DNA of 35,265 bases from Nanobdellota archaeon (GCA_030704765.1 JAUYDD010000011.1:1-35265); one strand, 5' to 3'. Positions 7,253-15,225 are shown, counted from the first letter of the stretch. Translations and numbers: made by a program. Notes: generated from the letters alone by a model not told the origin.

Positions 7253-8428
7253 ATGCAAACACAAAAATTTAAACTAAAACAACTGAATCAAAATATTTCT
7301 TGGAGTAAATTAAATGCAGTTTCAAAGGTTTATTTATTAGGAATTTATAGAGATATTTTAGCAAATGAGCAAATAAAAAAATGTCAGCTATTAAATGATA
7401 GAGATGTTTATTTTAAAGATTCAAATATGACTCTCCAAGGAACTTCTATCTCAGGGCTAAGTTCCCCATCTATTTTAGATAAACCTATTATTTTTGATAA
7501 AAATAATTCAGTTGAACAAAATTTAGATGATTTTACTACAATTTTAGCAGAGTGTTATTTAAAAAATATGAAAGAAGATCTAAAAGTTTTCAAAAAAGCT
7601 TTTCCAGATGATCTCGAGCAGTTTAGAAAAATAGGCACTTACTGGGTCGGTCATATAAGTGCTAAAATGTTAGGCTTAATTTTTAAACTTGATATTGATA
7701 TGGATAAAATAGACCCAAAAATATATGGAATTAATGTTCCATTTTATCAATTAATGAATAACTCTAAATATAATAAATTGAAAAAACAATATTTAGAAAA
7801 AACTGATAATCATTCAATTAAATTAATAACCAAAAAAAGTTTTATTTTATCAGATTCAACCGGAGCAAGAGGAATTGTAAATGATGTTAATTCAAAAGAA
7901 ATGAATAGAATAAGAATCCTGGTTCCTTCAAATATCAATAACATACTTTTGTTTATTTCTAAATTAACTGTTAAGAAAATTAATCTTTTAAAGAGTAAAT
8001 ATAAAGAAACTGAAAAATTAAATCTGAGATCATTGGCTTTAATCTGTAGTGATACAGATTCTCCTGATGGAATTTATAGAGAACTTGGATGGCACCCAAT
8101 TGAAGGTTATCCTTTAACTCCTGGTTGCTTTATTCTAGGGTCAACTGGTTCACTAGATTTATATTGTTTGCAAGCAAAATATATCTATAGATTATCTCTA
8201 GCTGCACAAGAAGAAATGAAAAATAGTATAACAAGCAACATAAAAGGAAAATATACTCCGGTAGTCTGGTTTGGAGCATTAAGCCTTCATGCCTTAACAG
8301 AACATAAAATAGTTGATACTAAAAAATTATCTGAATTAAGATATGATGGAGACTTTGATCCTAAAAAAGAATTCTTACACTGGTTAAATAAAGAAGGAAA
8401 AGAATATCTTAGAGGAGGATTAAAATGA
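7253..8428 (+). CDS. Unknown 391-aa protein of the kinase/phosphatase/methyltransferase operon
   Basis: I do not recognise this protein. The first half is mainly helical and lysine-rich. A central segment (about 190-225) contains SDSTGARGIVND, and a more conserved-looking region (about 260-345) holds CSDTDSPDGIYRELGWHPIEG, a Gly/Ser-rich GSTGSLDLYC and the hydrophobic TPVVWFGALSLHAL. There is no signal peptide or TM segment, so it is probably cytosolic. I see no KxDG ligase motif, no P-loop and no nuclease signature. It begins one base after trmB ends and overlaps the methyltransferase start by 4 bases, so it is translationally coupled to that module. It may be the substrate-specific enzyme or scaffold of the operon, but that is inference. 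Confidence 0.8.
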   Translation: MQTQKFKLKQLNQNISWSKLNAVSKVYLLGIYRDILANEQIKKCQLLNDRDVYFKDSNMTLQGTSISGLSSPSILDKPIIFDKNNSVEQNLDDFTTILAECYLKNMKEDLKVFKKAFPDDLEQFRKIGTYWVGHISAKMLGLIFKLDIDMDKIDPKIYGINVPFYQLMNNSKYNKLKKQYLEKTDNHSIKLITKKSFILSDSTGARGIVNDVNSKEMNRIRILVPSNINNILLFISKLTVKKINLLKSKYKETEKLNLRSLALICSDTDSPDGIYRELGWHPIEGYPLTPGCFILGSTGSLDLYCLQAKYIYRLSLAAQEEMKNSITSNIKGKYTPVVWFGALSLHALTEHKIVDTKKLSELRYDGDFDPKKEFLHWLNKEGKEYLRGGLK

Positions 8429-9009
8429 GTAGACAGGAATATTGGAATTGTAACACTGCATGCACTAAACGATTTTCAGAAACCTTTCCAAGAAGTATAT
8501 TACCAAGAATATCTTTAGGTATGATTTTAGATTTAGGATGTTCATCAGGACAAACTACCCAACATATCGCAGATATTTATCCAGATTCAGCTGTAATTGG
8601 AATTGATATTAATTATAAAAAAATAAAAGAAGCAAGAGAAATAAATACAAATCCAAACATAGAATTTTTATTAGCTGATGGATACCAAATGCCTTTCTCA
8701 AATTTAACATTTGATGCGGCTTTTTGCATGAATAATTTAAATCAAGCTATAGGGTGTGAAATGATTTCAAAAGAAAGAATCGTTGAAATAGCTAATGAAA
8801 TTGCAAGAGTAATAAAACCAAGAGGCTACCTAATGTTCTCAGGACAAGATAAATCAATTATGCAAAAGATGCATTCTGGTTTTGAAATGAGATATTATTA
8901 CTTTGATAGTAGTCCTCAACCTTCTCAAACTTTATTTGAGGCATTAAATAATAAAACAAGAAGAAGATTAAGAAAGAAATCTTTTAAAGCCGAGGTGGTT
9001 TTAAAATGA
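8425..9009 (+). CDS. Class I SAM-dependent methyltransferase
   Basis: This 194-residue protein has motif I DLGCSSGQ at residues 36-43, the acidic ribose-binding D61 after strand 2 (VIGIDI), a probable motif II near D82 (LLADGYQMPF) and the strand-4 region FDAAFCMNNLNQAI. A typical Rossmann fold methyltransferase of the type 11/25 kind is predicted. The C-terminus is short and basic (NKTRRRLRKK), suggesting nucleic-acid or acidic-substrate contact. The metal-binding motif of Hen1 RNA methyltransferases is not visible. It overlaps the 391-aa gene by 4 bases and the phosphoesterase gene by 4 bases. The substrate is unknown. Confidence 0.85.
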   Translation: MSRQEYWNCNTACTKRFSETFPRSILPRISLGMILDLGCSSGQTTQHIADIYPDSAVIGIDINYKKIKEAREINTNPNIEFLLADGYQMPFSNLTFDAAFCMNNLNQAIGCEMISKERIVEIANEIARVIKPRGYLMFSGQDKSIMQKMHSGFEMRYYYFDSSPQPSQTLFEALNNKTRRRLRKKSFKAEVVLK

Positions 9010-9839
9010 AAATTTTAGTAATAGGCGATTTACATGGAGAATTTCCTGAAAATGTTAAAGAGGTAATAAACAAAGAAAAAATAGATTTAATTCTATCTAC
9101 AGGAGATTTTGCTAATTTCGATAATTATAGAAAAATAAAGTTTGAAAAAATGGATAAGACAAAATTCTCCAATAAAGTAAAAGATAGTGTAAATAATGAA
9201 GATTACAATAAGATGATTAATGAAATTATTAAATCAATGGAAAAACCTCTAGATGCTTTGGATTCTTTTAATATTCCAGTTTATACAATCTATGGAAATC
9301 TCGACTATACAAATTATGAAGTAAACAAACATAAAATAAGGACAAACAGCTTAAACAGAATTGTTAAGAAATCTAAGAATATTAAATTATTTCGGGAGGG
9401 GTATGTTGACCTAGGTAGTCTTCAGATTTTATTATTTTCTGGGTATAGAAAGAATGCTCTAAAGTATGCTCCTAAGAAAACTAAAAAAGTTGATAGATTA
9501 AATAAAGGGTGGAGAGACAGGCTGAATAAAATATTTTCACAAATAAAACCAGATAAACCTGTTTTATTCTTATTCCACGATCCTCCAAAAGATACTAAAT
9601 TAGATTTAATCAATAATCCAACCAGTCCAATGAATGGTAAGCATGTTGGAGATGAGATCAATAGAGAATTTATAGAAAAATATCAGCCTCAAATTGCTGT
9701 TTGTGGACACATGCATGAAACACAAGGAACTGACAAAATCGGAAAATCTCTAATAATCAATGCAGGTTATGGCAGAGCAGGTCAATTCTTAATTTTAGAT
9801 ATAAATGGAAATGATGTTAAATATGATTTGAGGAAATAA
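9006..9839 (+). CDS. Calcineurin-type metallophosphoesterase (277 aa)
   Basis: The metal-binding motifs appear in order: IGDLHG (D8, H10) at the N-terminus, STGDFANF, YGNLDY in the GNH(D) position, FLFHDPP and CGHMHE. All are intact, so a two-metal phosphoesterase is predicted. The family hydrolyses phosphomonoesters or diesters of nucleotides, nucleic acids or proteins. In the GNHD box the usual His is Leu (GNLD), a variation seen in some archaeal members. It overlaps the methyltransferase by 4 bases and is followed after one base by the P-loop kinase, so phosphatase and kinase are made together. That pairing recalls polynucleotide end-healing enzymes but does not prove it. Confidence 0.88.
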   Translation: MKILVIGDLHGEFPENVKEVINKEKIDLILSTGDFANFDNYRKIKFEKMDKTKFSNKVKDSVNNEDYNKMINEIIKSMEKPLDALDSFNIPVYTIYGNLDYTNYEVNKHKIRTNSLNRIVKKSKNIKLFREGYVDLGSLQILLFSGYRKNALKYAPKKTKKVDRLNKGWRDRLNKIFSQIKPDKPVLFLFHDPPKDTKLDLINNPTSPMNGKHVGDEINREFIEKYQPQIAVCGHMHETQGTDKIGKSLIINAGYGRAGQFLILDINGNDVKYDLRK

Positions 9840-9840
9840 A

Positions 9841-10374
9841 ATGGTAAAAACAAATTTAGTTTTATTAACAGGACTTCCAGCAGGAGGAAAAAGCACAGTT
9901 GCACAAAGATTAGTTAGTGAATATGGTTTTGCAGTTTTATCTACAGATGATTTAAGACAATCGTTATTTCAACAAACTTATGAGGAACTAGCAAAAGATG
10001 GAAAAAGAAAAGATGAAGTGATAAGAAAAATTATTGATTATTCAAAATTTCAAATTTTAAGTGCAGGTTGCGATCTAGTTATTGACTCCACTGCACCAAC
10101 TGAAAAATTTAGAAGAAGAATGCTAGAATTACCTGAATATCTTGAACAGGCAGTTAAAAAATCCGTTTTATATCTAAGGAGTGAAGAACAAACAAGACAT
10201 TCAAGACACATGGCTCGTGGTGGTTCAGAGGTTTCTTTAAAGACTATTCAAGGGTTTTGGAAGGAGCCACAAGATGGATTTTGCGGGGCAAGTTTGTATT
10301 CAATTGAGAATAATGGAAATCAAGATCAATTGTTTAAAGAAGTTGCTAAGTTTTATGAGTGGTTGAAAAGATAG
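9841..10374 (+). CDS. P-loop kinase (polynucleotide kinase / zeta-toxin like)
   Basis: This 177-residue protein has Walker A GLPAGGKST at residues 11-19, the acidic STDDLR motif at about 35-40 typical of polynucleotide-kinase-like and PSTK-like kinases, LVIDSTAP at the strand-3 position, and an arginine-rich lid RHSRHMARGG. These features predict transfer of the gamma phosphate of ATP to a hydroxyl, for example an RNA or DNA 5' end, an aminoacyl-tRNA or a small metabolite. It is the last gene of the TrmB operon, one base after the phosphoesterase stop. A zeta-type toxin is possible but there is no antitoxin-like partner. The substrate is unknown. Confidence 0.85.
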   Translation: MVKTNLVLLTGLPAGGKSTVAQRLVSEYGFAVLSTDDLRQSLFQQTYEELAKDGKRKDEVIRKIIDYSKFQILSAGCDLVIDSTAPTEKFRRRMLELPEYLEQAVKKSVLYLRSEEQTRHSRHMARGGSEVSLKTIQGFWKEPQDGFCGASLYSIENNGNQDQLFKEVAKFYEWLKR

Positions 10375-10403
10375 TATAAGTTAAGATTATAAGTAAGAAT
10401 TTC

Positions 10404-10928
10404 TTAGTCATATTGGTGTATTATCTCCATAATTTTGTCAATACTAATTGGTTTATATCTAGTTTGTTCTGTACTTACATTTATTCTCTTATTTTCCCTA
10501 TCAACAAAAATCCCCTTATTATGTGTATGACCAAATATTGCCCAACTTTTCCAATCATTAGGAATTTCATAAGGTCTATGGACAAGATAAAAACTTTCAC
10601 CTTTATATTTTAATATAAAATGATGTCTTCCTTTGATATATTTGTCGTGATTTCCTTTTATGAATATTTTTTTACCATTAAGGGCATTAATAAGTTTACC
10701 AACTCTGCTTCTATTTTTTCTACAAAAACAAAAATCTCCTAAAAAATATACAATATCATTTTTTCCAACAGTTTTATTCCAATTACTAATAAGCACTCTG
10801 TTCATTGTTTGTACATTTTTAAAAGGTCGGTTACAATATTTGATAATATTTGTATGATCTAAATGCAAATCAGAAGTTAAAAATATTTTAGACTCTGTCC
10901 CGAATAATCTTTTTAGGAAATTAAACAT
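10404..10928 (-). CDS. Metallophosphoesterase (174 aa, phage-type)
   Basis: Motifs in order are FLTSDLHLDH (D20, H22), YFLGDFCF, IKGNHDKY, LVHRPYE and FGHTHN, all intact. The FLTSDLHLDHTNIIKYCNRPF-type start is typical of small phosphoesterases carried by phages and mobile elements. It is distinct in sequence and strand from the 277-residue phosphoesterase nearby, so it is not a duplicate. It converges with the kinase gene and shares direction with the LemA-like gene 16 bases upstream, so it is probably the third gene of that operon. Substrates of this family are diverse (cyclic nucleotides, nucleic acid ends), and none can be assigned. Confidence 0.88.
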   Translation of the reverse strand: MFNFLKRLFGTESKIFLTSDLHLDHTNIIKYCNRPFKNVQTMNRVLISNWNKTVGKNDIVYFLGDFCFCRKNRSRVGKLINALNGKKIFIKGNHDKYIKGRHHFILKYKGESFYLVHRPYEIPNDWKSWAIFGHTHNKGIFVDRENKRINVSTEQTRYKPISIDKIMEIIHQYD

Positions 10929-10944
10929 TTTATTAGTGAAGAAT

Positions 10945-11682
10945 TCATTTAGTTTTTTCTTTAGAATATTCTTTTTCTGTATCTTCTACTTCTTTCTTTA
11001 GCTGTTGAATTGTCTTTTCAAATTCATCTATTCTATAATACAACGTATGGATATTTACTTTCATTCTTTCTTTTTCACTTGCTAATTTATAAAACATGCT
11101 CCTTAGATACCTCATATTGTTTAGTTTCTCTGTTCCTTCTTTCAATTGCTTTCTGAACACATTTATTTTATCTTCAGATTCCATTATAACTCTTGGGAAA
11201 TATTCTAATTCTCTAAGCACAATAGAAACTTGTTCATTATATTTTTTCTTAGTGTTTTTTATACCTTCTTCAATTTCACTAATTCTATCTAAAATTCTCT
11301 TAAAACTTGATTTTGTAGCATATTCAGGATATTTATCCAAATAATCTCGCATAGCAATATTAACATCATCCACATCCTTATTCTTAATTTTAATAGTTGT
11401 TGCTTTTTTTCCTTTCTGTGATGTTTGCATCATTTCTTTTTCAAAATTAGTTTCTTTATTCAATAAATTTCCTAGAGATTCATATAACTTGACTTTTTCT
11501 TCTTCGTCAGCAACCATATTATCCTTAAACTTTTTTGCATCTGCCTTTGCATATTTTAGTTTATGGTTCATCTCATATAGATGCTTGACATTACTCTTAA
11601 CTTTCTCGTGAGCGTAATCTAATGCCTTTTGATATTCATCCTTTATAGCAATTGCATCTTGTTTTCCAGTTACATCTACCAT
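10945..11682 (-). CDS. LemA-like coiled-coil protein
   Basis: This 245-residue protein is almost all charged helix. The stretch YLDKYPEY...SFKRILDRISEIEEGIKNTKKKYNEQV...YFPRVIM (about residues 118-170) matches the pattern of the LemA C-terminal half, with its yPel, E-x2-I-x3-R/K-x2-YN and fP positions. The N-terminal TM anchor of typical LemA proteins is not visible, so it may be soluble or rely on a partner. LemA function is poorly defined. It begins one base after the small ribbon-helix-helix-like gene at 11684-11851. A generic structural coiled coil is the alternative. Confidence 0.5.
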   Translation of the reverse strand: MVDVTGKQDAIAIKDEYQKALDYAHEKVKSNVKHLYEMNHKLKYAKADAKKFKDNMVADEEEKVKLYESLGNLLNKETNFEKEMMQTSQKGKKATTIKIKNKDVDDVNIAMRDYLDKYPEYATKSSFKRILDRISEIEEGIKNTKKKYNEQVSIVLRELEYFPRVIMESEDKINVFRKQLKEGTEKLNNMRYLRSMFYKLASEKERMKVNIHTLYYRIDEFEKTIQQLKKEVEDTEKEYSKEKTK

Positions 11683-11683
11683 T

Positions 11684-11851
11684 TTATTTAAAATACTCCC
11701 TATCTTTTAAGTTCTTTGGTTTAATTTCAGCTTCAAAATATTTTACCATTTTCTTAATTGCATCTTGTTTTGTTTTTAATCGATTTGTAAGTTTATATAT
11801 CTCTACAATTCTGTCTTCTTCCTCGTCTAAGTCTATTTGTATTTTTGTCAT
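11684..11851 (-). CDS. 55-aa ribbon-helix-helix-like / DUF2683-like protein
   Basis: ATG 11851 opens a 55-residue frame beginning MTKIQIDLDEEEDRIVEIYK and continuing LTNRLKTKQDAIKKMVKYFE. An N-terminal short strand, a helix, a turn with K-x-K-x-D-A and a second helix fit the ribbon-helix-helix fold found in archaeal DUF2683-type small proteins and CopG-like repressors. The stop is one base before the LemA-like start, so the pair is co-transcribed. A TATA box TTTATATA near 11892-11900 supplies a promoter. It could repress its own operon. Confidence 0.65.
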   Translation of the reverse strand: MTKIQIDLDEEEDRIVEIYKLTNRLKTKQDAIKKMVKYFEAEIKPKNLKDREYFK

Positions 11852-11952
11852 CTTGTATCATTATGATATATGGCAATACATGGTAGTATATAAATGTTTC
11901 GTTTTGATAAAAAGAAACTTTTATTATGTTCTAATTAATTATAAATAACTGA

Positions 11953-12462
11953 ATGAAAATATCAATAATTCAAGGAGACATAACAAAAGTAAAAGCAGAT
12001 GCAATTGTAAATGCTGCTCATCATACACTTATGGGTGGTGGAGGTGTTGATGGGGCAATTCATAAAAATGCAGGAAGTGAGTTAATTGAAGAATGTATCA
12101 AGTTAAGAAATGAAGAATTTCCACATGGACTTAATACAGGAGAAGCAGTCGCAACTAAATCTTATGGAATAAATCAAGCAAAGATATTAATCCATACTGT
12201 TGGACCTAGATATTATTCAGATGACTTAAATAAACTAAAAGATTGTTATATTAATTCATTAAAAATTGCAGAAGAAAATGATTGCAAATCCATAGCTTTT
12301 CCTGCAATTGCAACAGGTGCTTATGGTACTCCAATAGAAAAATCAGCTGAAATTGTTAAAGAGGTTTTAAGTAATTACAATTCTAAAATAATTGAGGAAG
12401 TTATTTTAGTTCTTTTTACTGAAGAAGATAAAGAGGTTTATAATAAAATATTTACCATATAA
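11953..12462 (+). CDS. Macro-domain protein (ADP-ribose / O-acetyl-ADP-ribose hydrolase type)
   Basis: This 169-residue protein is a single macro domain. Diagnostic parts are QGDITKVKADAIVNAA near the N-terminus, the GGGGVDGAIH loop with the catalytic-type Asp-Gly, TVGPRY, and FPAIATGAYG. The pattern fits the MacroD/YmdB group, which hydrolyses ADP-ribose esters, including O-acetyl-ADP-ribose, ADP-ribosylated proteins or nucleic acid ends. It is transcribed divergently from the ribbon-helix-helix-like gene. Within this element it adds to a group of phosphate-ester enzymes at 6.5-12.5 kb. The substrate is not settled by sequence. Confidence 0.93.
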   Translation: MKISIIQGDITKVKADAIVNAAHHTLMGGGGVDGAIHKNAGSELIEECIKLRNEEFPHGLNTGEAVATKSYGINQAKILIHTVGPRYYSDDLNKLKDCYINSLKIAEENDCKSIAFPAIATGAYGTPIEKSAEIVKEVLSNYNSKIIEEVILVLFTEEDKEVYNKIFTI

Positions 12463-12520
12463 CTAGAGACTGTCCACTAGGATAAAAACTTAAAAGTAAA
12501 TGTTCTTTAAAGAAATATGG

Positions 12521-12700
12521 CTATTTGCCAATTAGCCAAGGATTCCAAACAAGAAGTATTGCAACAGAAACAGCAGTCAATAAACAACTCCAGACAGCAG
12601 TTGTAAACTGATCTACATCTTGAGCACTTCTGAAAAATATGATAAAGCTAACTACTACAACAATTACAAGTATAATACTTAATATGCCTTTGATTTTCAT
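12521..12700 (-). CDS. 59-aa membrane protein with two TM helices
   Basis: The frame from ATG 12700 encodes MKIKGILSIILVIVVVVSFI, a short polar loop (RSAQDVDQ) and a second hydrophobic helix ending VWNPWLIGK. Two TM segments or a signal anchor plus one TM are predicted. It lies in the same direction as the two small membrane genes at 12737-13508, which suggests one cluster of membrane proteins. The function is unknown. Confidence 0.55.
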   Translation of the reverse strand: MKIKGILSIILVIVVVVSFIIFFRSAQDVDQFTTAVWSCLLTAVSVAILLVWNPWLIGK

Positions 12701-12736
12701 ATTTATTTTAAGATCTTGAACTTTTTATATTTTTGT

Positions 12737-13282
12737 TTAATTCTTTTTCTCTCTTTCTATTATTTGATAATTTATTTTATCAATAACTTGTAGATATTCA
12801 TCTAATCTTTGTAGTTCAAAATTTTTATACTCTTTTTTGTTCAAGATGTATCCTTTTCTATAATCTCTAAAATCAAATTTTATTCTTTTTACTAGGCCAT
12901 TTAGATCTTCTTCTTGGAATTCTACAAGTTTCAAATGTTGTAAGAATCTTAGGACAATTTCTAAACTAATTTTTTTGCTAAAATAATGTTTATAGTCTTT
13001 CCAATCAAAATAGATATGATGAAATATAGAATACAATAAAGTTACAATTAGGGAAAATATCATTATCTGAATATAATTGCCAAACTGAGGGAAAATAAGC
13101 ATCCATTCAAGAGACAGAAAAACTTGGACTAATGCTGCTACCAATACTATAAACCCTGAAAACATTAAAATAGATGTATTAAATGTAAATCTTCTTCCCT
13201 CAACATTTTTAGAATACTCTTGATTAAGTAATTCTAATTCTGTTTTAAAATACTCTATAATATTATCTAATTTTTTTAACAT
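12737..13282 (-). CDS. Membrane protein with coiled-coil flanks (181 aa)
   Basis: The protein has a charged N-terminal helix (about 1-35), two hydrophobic helices (about 36-62 and 70-95), then a cytosolic-looking C-terminal region with many aromatic and charged residues. I do not recognise the family. It starts one base after the stop of the 74-residue membrane protein, so the two are coupled. The arrangement of two TM helices between helical arms recalls small effector or membrane-anchoring proteins, without firm assignment. Confidence 0.65.
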   Translation of the reverse strand: MLKKLDNIIEYFKTELELLNQEYSKNVEGRRFTFNTSILMFSGFIVLVAALVQVFLSLEWMLIFPQFGNYIQIMIFSLIVTLLYSIFHHIYFDWKDYKHYFSKKISLEIVLRFLQHLKLVEFQEEDLNGLVKRIKFDFRDYRKGYILNKKEYKNFELQRLDEYLQVIDKINYQIIEREKKN

Positions 13283-13283
13283 A

Positions 13284-13508
13284 TTAATTAAAAAATTCTT
13301 TTGTTTCTTCTACTAATTTAATTATTACAAAGTAGCTGTAGAATAATAAACAGATTATCAAAACAAATCCAATAAAAATCTGATATCCTATTGTTGCAGT
13401 TTCAAAAGTATGCTGTATTGAAGCAAATAACAGAATATAAGTTAGTGTAGGAACCCCGATTAAGACGAAGAGCCATTTAATTGCTAATTGAAACCAGTTT
13501 TCAGCCAT
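13284..13508 (-). CDS. 74-aa membrane protein, two TM helices
   Basis: Hydrophobic stretches at about residues 9-30 and 40-64 are separated by a polar loop. The C-terminus is charged (VEETKEFFN). A TATA box TTTATATAAA near 13526-13537 lies about 25 bases before the ATG, predicting a leaderless transcript that continues into the 181-residue gene. It is divergent from the RecB-like nuclease. The function is unknown. Confidence 0.6.
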   Translation of the reverse strand: MAENWFQLAIKWLFVLIGVPTLTYILLFASIQHTFETATIGYQIFIGFVLIICLLFYSYFVIIKLVEETKEFFN

Positions 13509-13619
13509 TTCATTTTTCCAGTTATTTTATATAAAAAGTTAATAGGCTGGAACTATATCAATTTTTCTATTAGACACTTAAATTTTTATATGTGGCTTTT
13601 ATTAGATTTATATAAGAAA

Positions 13620-14813
13620 ATGACAACATATTCCCACTCAAGAATTTCAACTTATGAAAACTGTCCTTATCAATATAAGCTAAGATATGTCGATAAGATA
13701 GAGCCTGAGATTGCAGAAACTATTGAAATTTTTATGGGTAAAAGAGTTCATGAAACTCTAGAAAAATTATACAAGGATAAAAAGTTCAAAAAACTTGTTT
13801 CTAAAGCAACATTGCTAAAATTCTATAAAGATAATTGGGAGAAAGAGTATTCTGATGATATTTTAGTTGTTAAAGAAGGTTTGACAGGAGAAAACTATCG
13901 TAAGATGGGCATTAAGTTTATTGAGGATTACTATAACAAATACAAACCATTTGATCAATTAACAATATTGGGACTAGAGACACAAGATAGAATGACCTTG
14001 AAGGATGGAAACCAGTGGCACGTAAGAATAGATAAATTTGCTTGCGATAATAAAGGAAATTATTATGTTTGTGATTACAAGACTAATGCTTCTATGAAAG
14101 ATCAAGAAGAAGCTGATGCCGATAGGCAACTTGCAATGTATTCTATATGGGTAAAAGACAAATTCAAGGATGCTAAATCTGTAAAACTTGTTTGGCATAT
14201 GCTCGCATTTAATAAAGAAGCAATTTCAGAAAGAAGCGAAGAGCAATTAGAAAAATTGCAGGACGAAACTATTGCTCAAATAAAACAAATTGAAAGAGCC
14301 GAGAAAGAAAAAGATTTTCCAACTCATATTACAGCACTATGCAACTATTGCGGTTTTAAATCTCAATGTCCTTCTTTTAAACATCAAATAGAGGTAGAAG
14401 CAAAAGAAGATATTAAAGAATTTAAAGAGGATGATGGAGTTAAATTAGTTGATGAATTTTCAGAGGTTAAATTAAAGAAAAAAGAAATTGAAGAAAAAGA
14501 AGAAAAGCTTAAATCAGATTTGATAGAATTTGCCAAGCAAAAGGGAATAGACATTGTTTATGGAAGTAATATGAAAGCAGGTGTTAAAGAATTTGATAAG
14601 ATTGTAATGCCTGAAGATCCGGAAGAAAAAGAAAAATTCATTAAATTAATGAAAGATAAAGGAATCTATGAGGAGTGTTCAATGATATGTTATCCTAAAT
14701 TAAATAGTAAGGTTCTCAAGGGAGATATAGATAAAGAAATTAAAAACAAAGTTCAGATTGAAAAAGATTTTAGGATAAGTCTGAGCAAAAGGAAGGATGT
14801 TGAGGAGGAATAA
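13620..14813 (+). CDS. RecB/Cas4-like PD-(D/E)XK nuclease with Fe-S cysteines
   Basis: The protein (397 residues from ATG 13620) opens with SHSRISTYENCPYQYKLRYV, the usual start of RecB-family nucleases. The core has D in VRIDKF, the DYKTN motif and DRQLAMY, the PD-(D/E)XK catalytic set plus the QxxxY helix. Four Cys, one near the N-terminus (ENCPY) and three in LCNYCGFKSQC, match the Fe-S cluster of Cas4/AddB-type nucleases. A helical C-terminal extension of about 130 residues follows. A 5'-ended single-strand exonuclease is likely. The longer frame from 13488 would add 44 residues lacking family similarity, and the TATA box near 13584-13591 supports 13620. It is followed after one base by the RusA-like gene. 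Confidence 0.88.
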   Translation: MTTYSHSRISTYENCPYQYKLRYVDKIEPEIAETIEIFMGKRVHETLEKLYKDKKFKKLVSKATLLKFYKDNWEKEYSDDILVVKEGLTGENYRKMGIKFIEDYYNKYKPFDQLTILGLETQDRMTLKDGNQWHVRIDKFACDNKGNYYVCDYKTNASMKDQEEADADRQLAMYSIWVKDKFKDAKSVKLVWHMLAFNKEAISERSEEQLEKLQDETIAQIKQIERAEKEKDFPTHITALCNYCGFKSQCPSFKHQIEVEAKEDIKEFKEDDGVKLVDEFSEVKLKKKEIEEKEEKLKSDLIEFAKQKGIDIVYGSNMKAGVKEFDKIVMPEDPEEKEKFIKLMKDKGIYEECSMICYPKLNSKVLKGDIDKEIKNKVQIEKDFRISLSKRKDVEEE

Positions 14814-14814
14814 A

Positions 14815-15225
14815 ATGATAAAAATTATAGTAAATGGTTTGCCTCCAAAAAAAGATGGAGCAAATTCTATGTGGAATAAGGATTTGGAGGCAGATAGATT
14901 AATTAGCTTGAGAAATGAAGCATTAAACAAGATAATTAATAAACCATTAAAAAAGAACCTTCAATTAAATCTTAAGATTTATTTAAAAATAAATAACAAA
15001 TCTCAGGGGGATTTAGACAATTTTATTACAGGCATTTGTGATGGTTTAATGCGAGCACATGATAGAGCCGAAATAAGCCCAAAATTTAATGGGTTTCCCA
15101 AAATCAACCCTCAGTCTGTAAACTTCATTGAAGATGATTATAAAATTTTAAATATTAATGCTAAAAAGATTATAAACAGAAATCTAGAAAAGGAATATTA
15201 TGAATTGGAAATTATTGAGATATAG
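14815..15225 (+). CDS. RusA-like Holliday junction resolvase
   Basis: The protein (136 residues from ATG 14815) contains GDLDNFITGICDGL at about residues 62-75 and IEDDYKILNINAKK near 104-117. These match the RusA pattern of conserved Asp residues (DxDN...aiiDaL and xxDDxxVxxl...K), which bind metal at the junction. RusA resolvases cut four-way DNA junctions and are typical of phages and mobile elements. GAGGAGG just upstream is a good ribosome binding site and favours this start over 14797. Coupling to a RecB/Cas4-like nuclease suggests a small recombination module for the element. The assignment rests on motif pattern only. Confidence 0.65.
   Translation: MIKIIVNGLPPKKDGANSMWNKDLEADRLISLRNEALNKIINKPLKKNLQLNLKIYLKINNKSQGDLDNFITGICDGLMRAHDRAEISPKFNGFPKINPQSVNFIEDDYKILNINAKKIINRNLEKEYYELEIIEI

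Noticed and set aside
8425..9009. Methyltransferase as a true Hen1
   Set aside because: The Hen1 metal-binding signature is not visible and the protein is short. Only the general class I fold can be supported.
9841..10374. Kinase as a zeta toxin
   Set aside because: There is no epsilon-like antitoxin partner. It ends a metabolic-looking operon rather than forming a two-gene toxin pair.
13488..13619. Longer N-terminus for the RecB-like nuclease
   Set aside because: The added 44 residues overlap a divergent gene and promoter and look like translated noncoding sequence. The family start motif follows ATG 13620.
13620..14813. Cas4 as evidence of a CRISPR adaptation locus
   Set aside because: No cas1, cas2 or repeat array lies nearby. 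The long C-terminal extension and RusA-like neighbour fit a recombination nuclease better.
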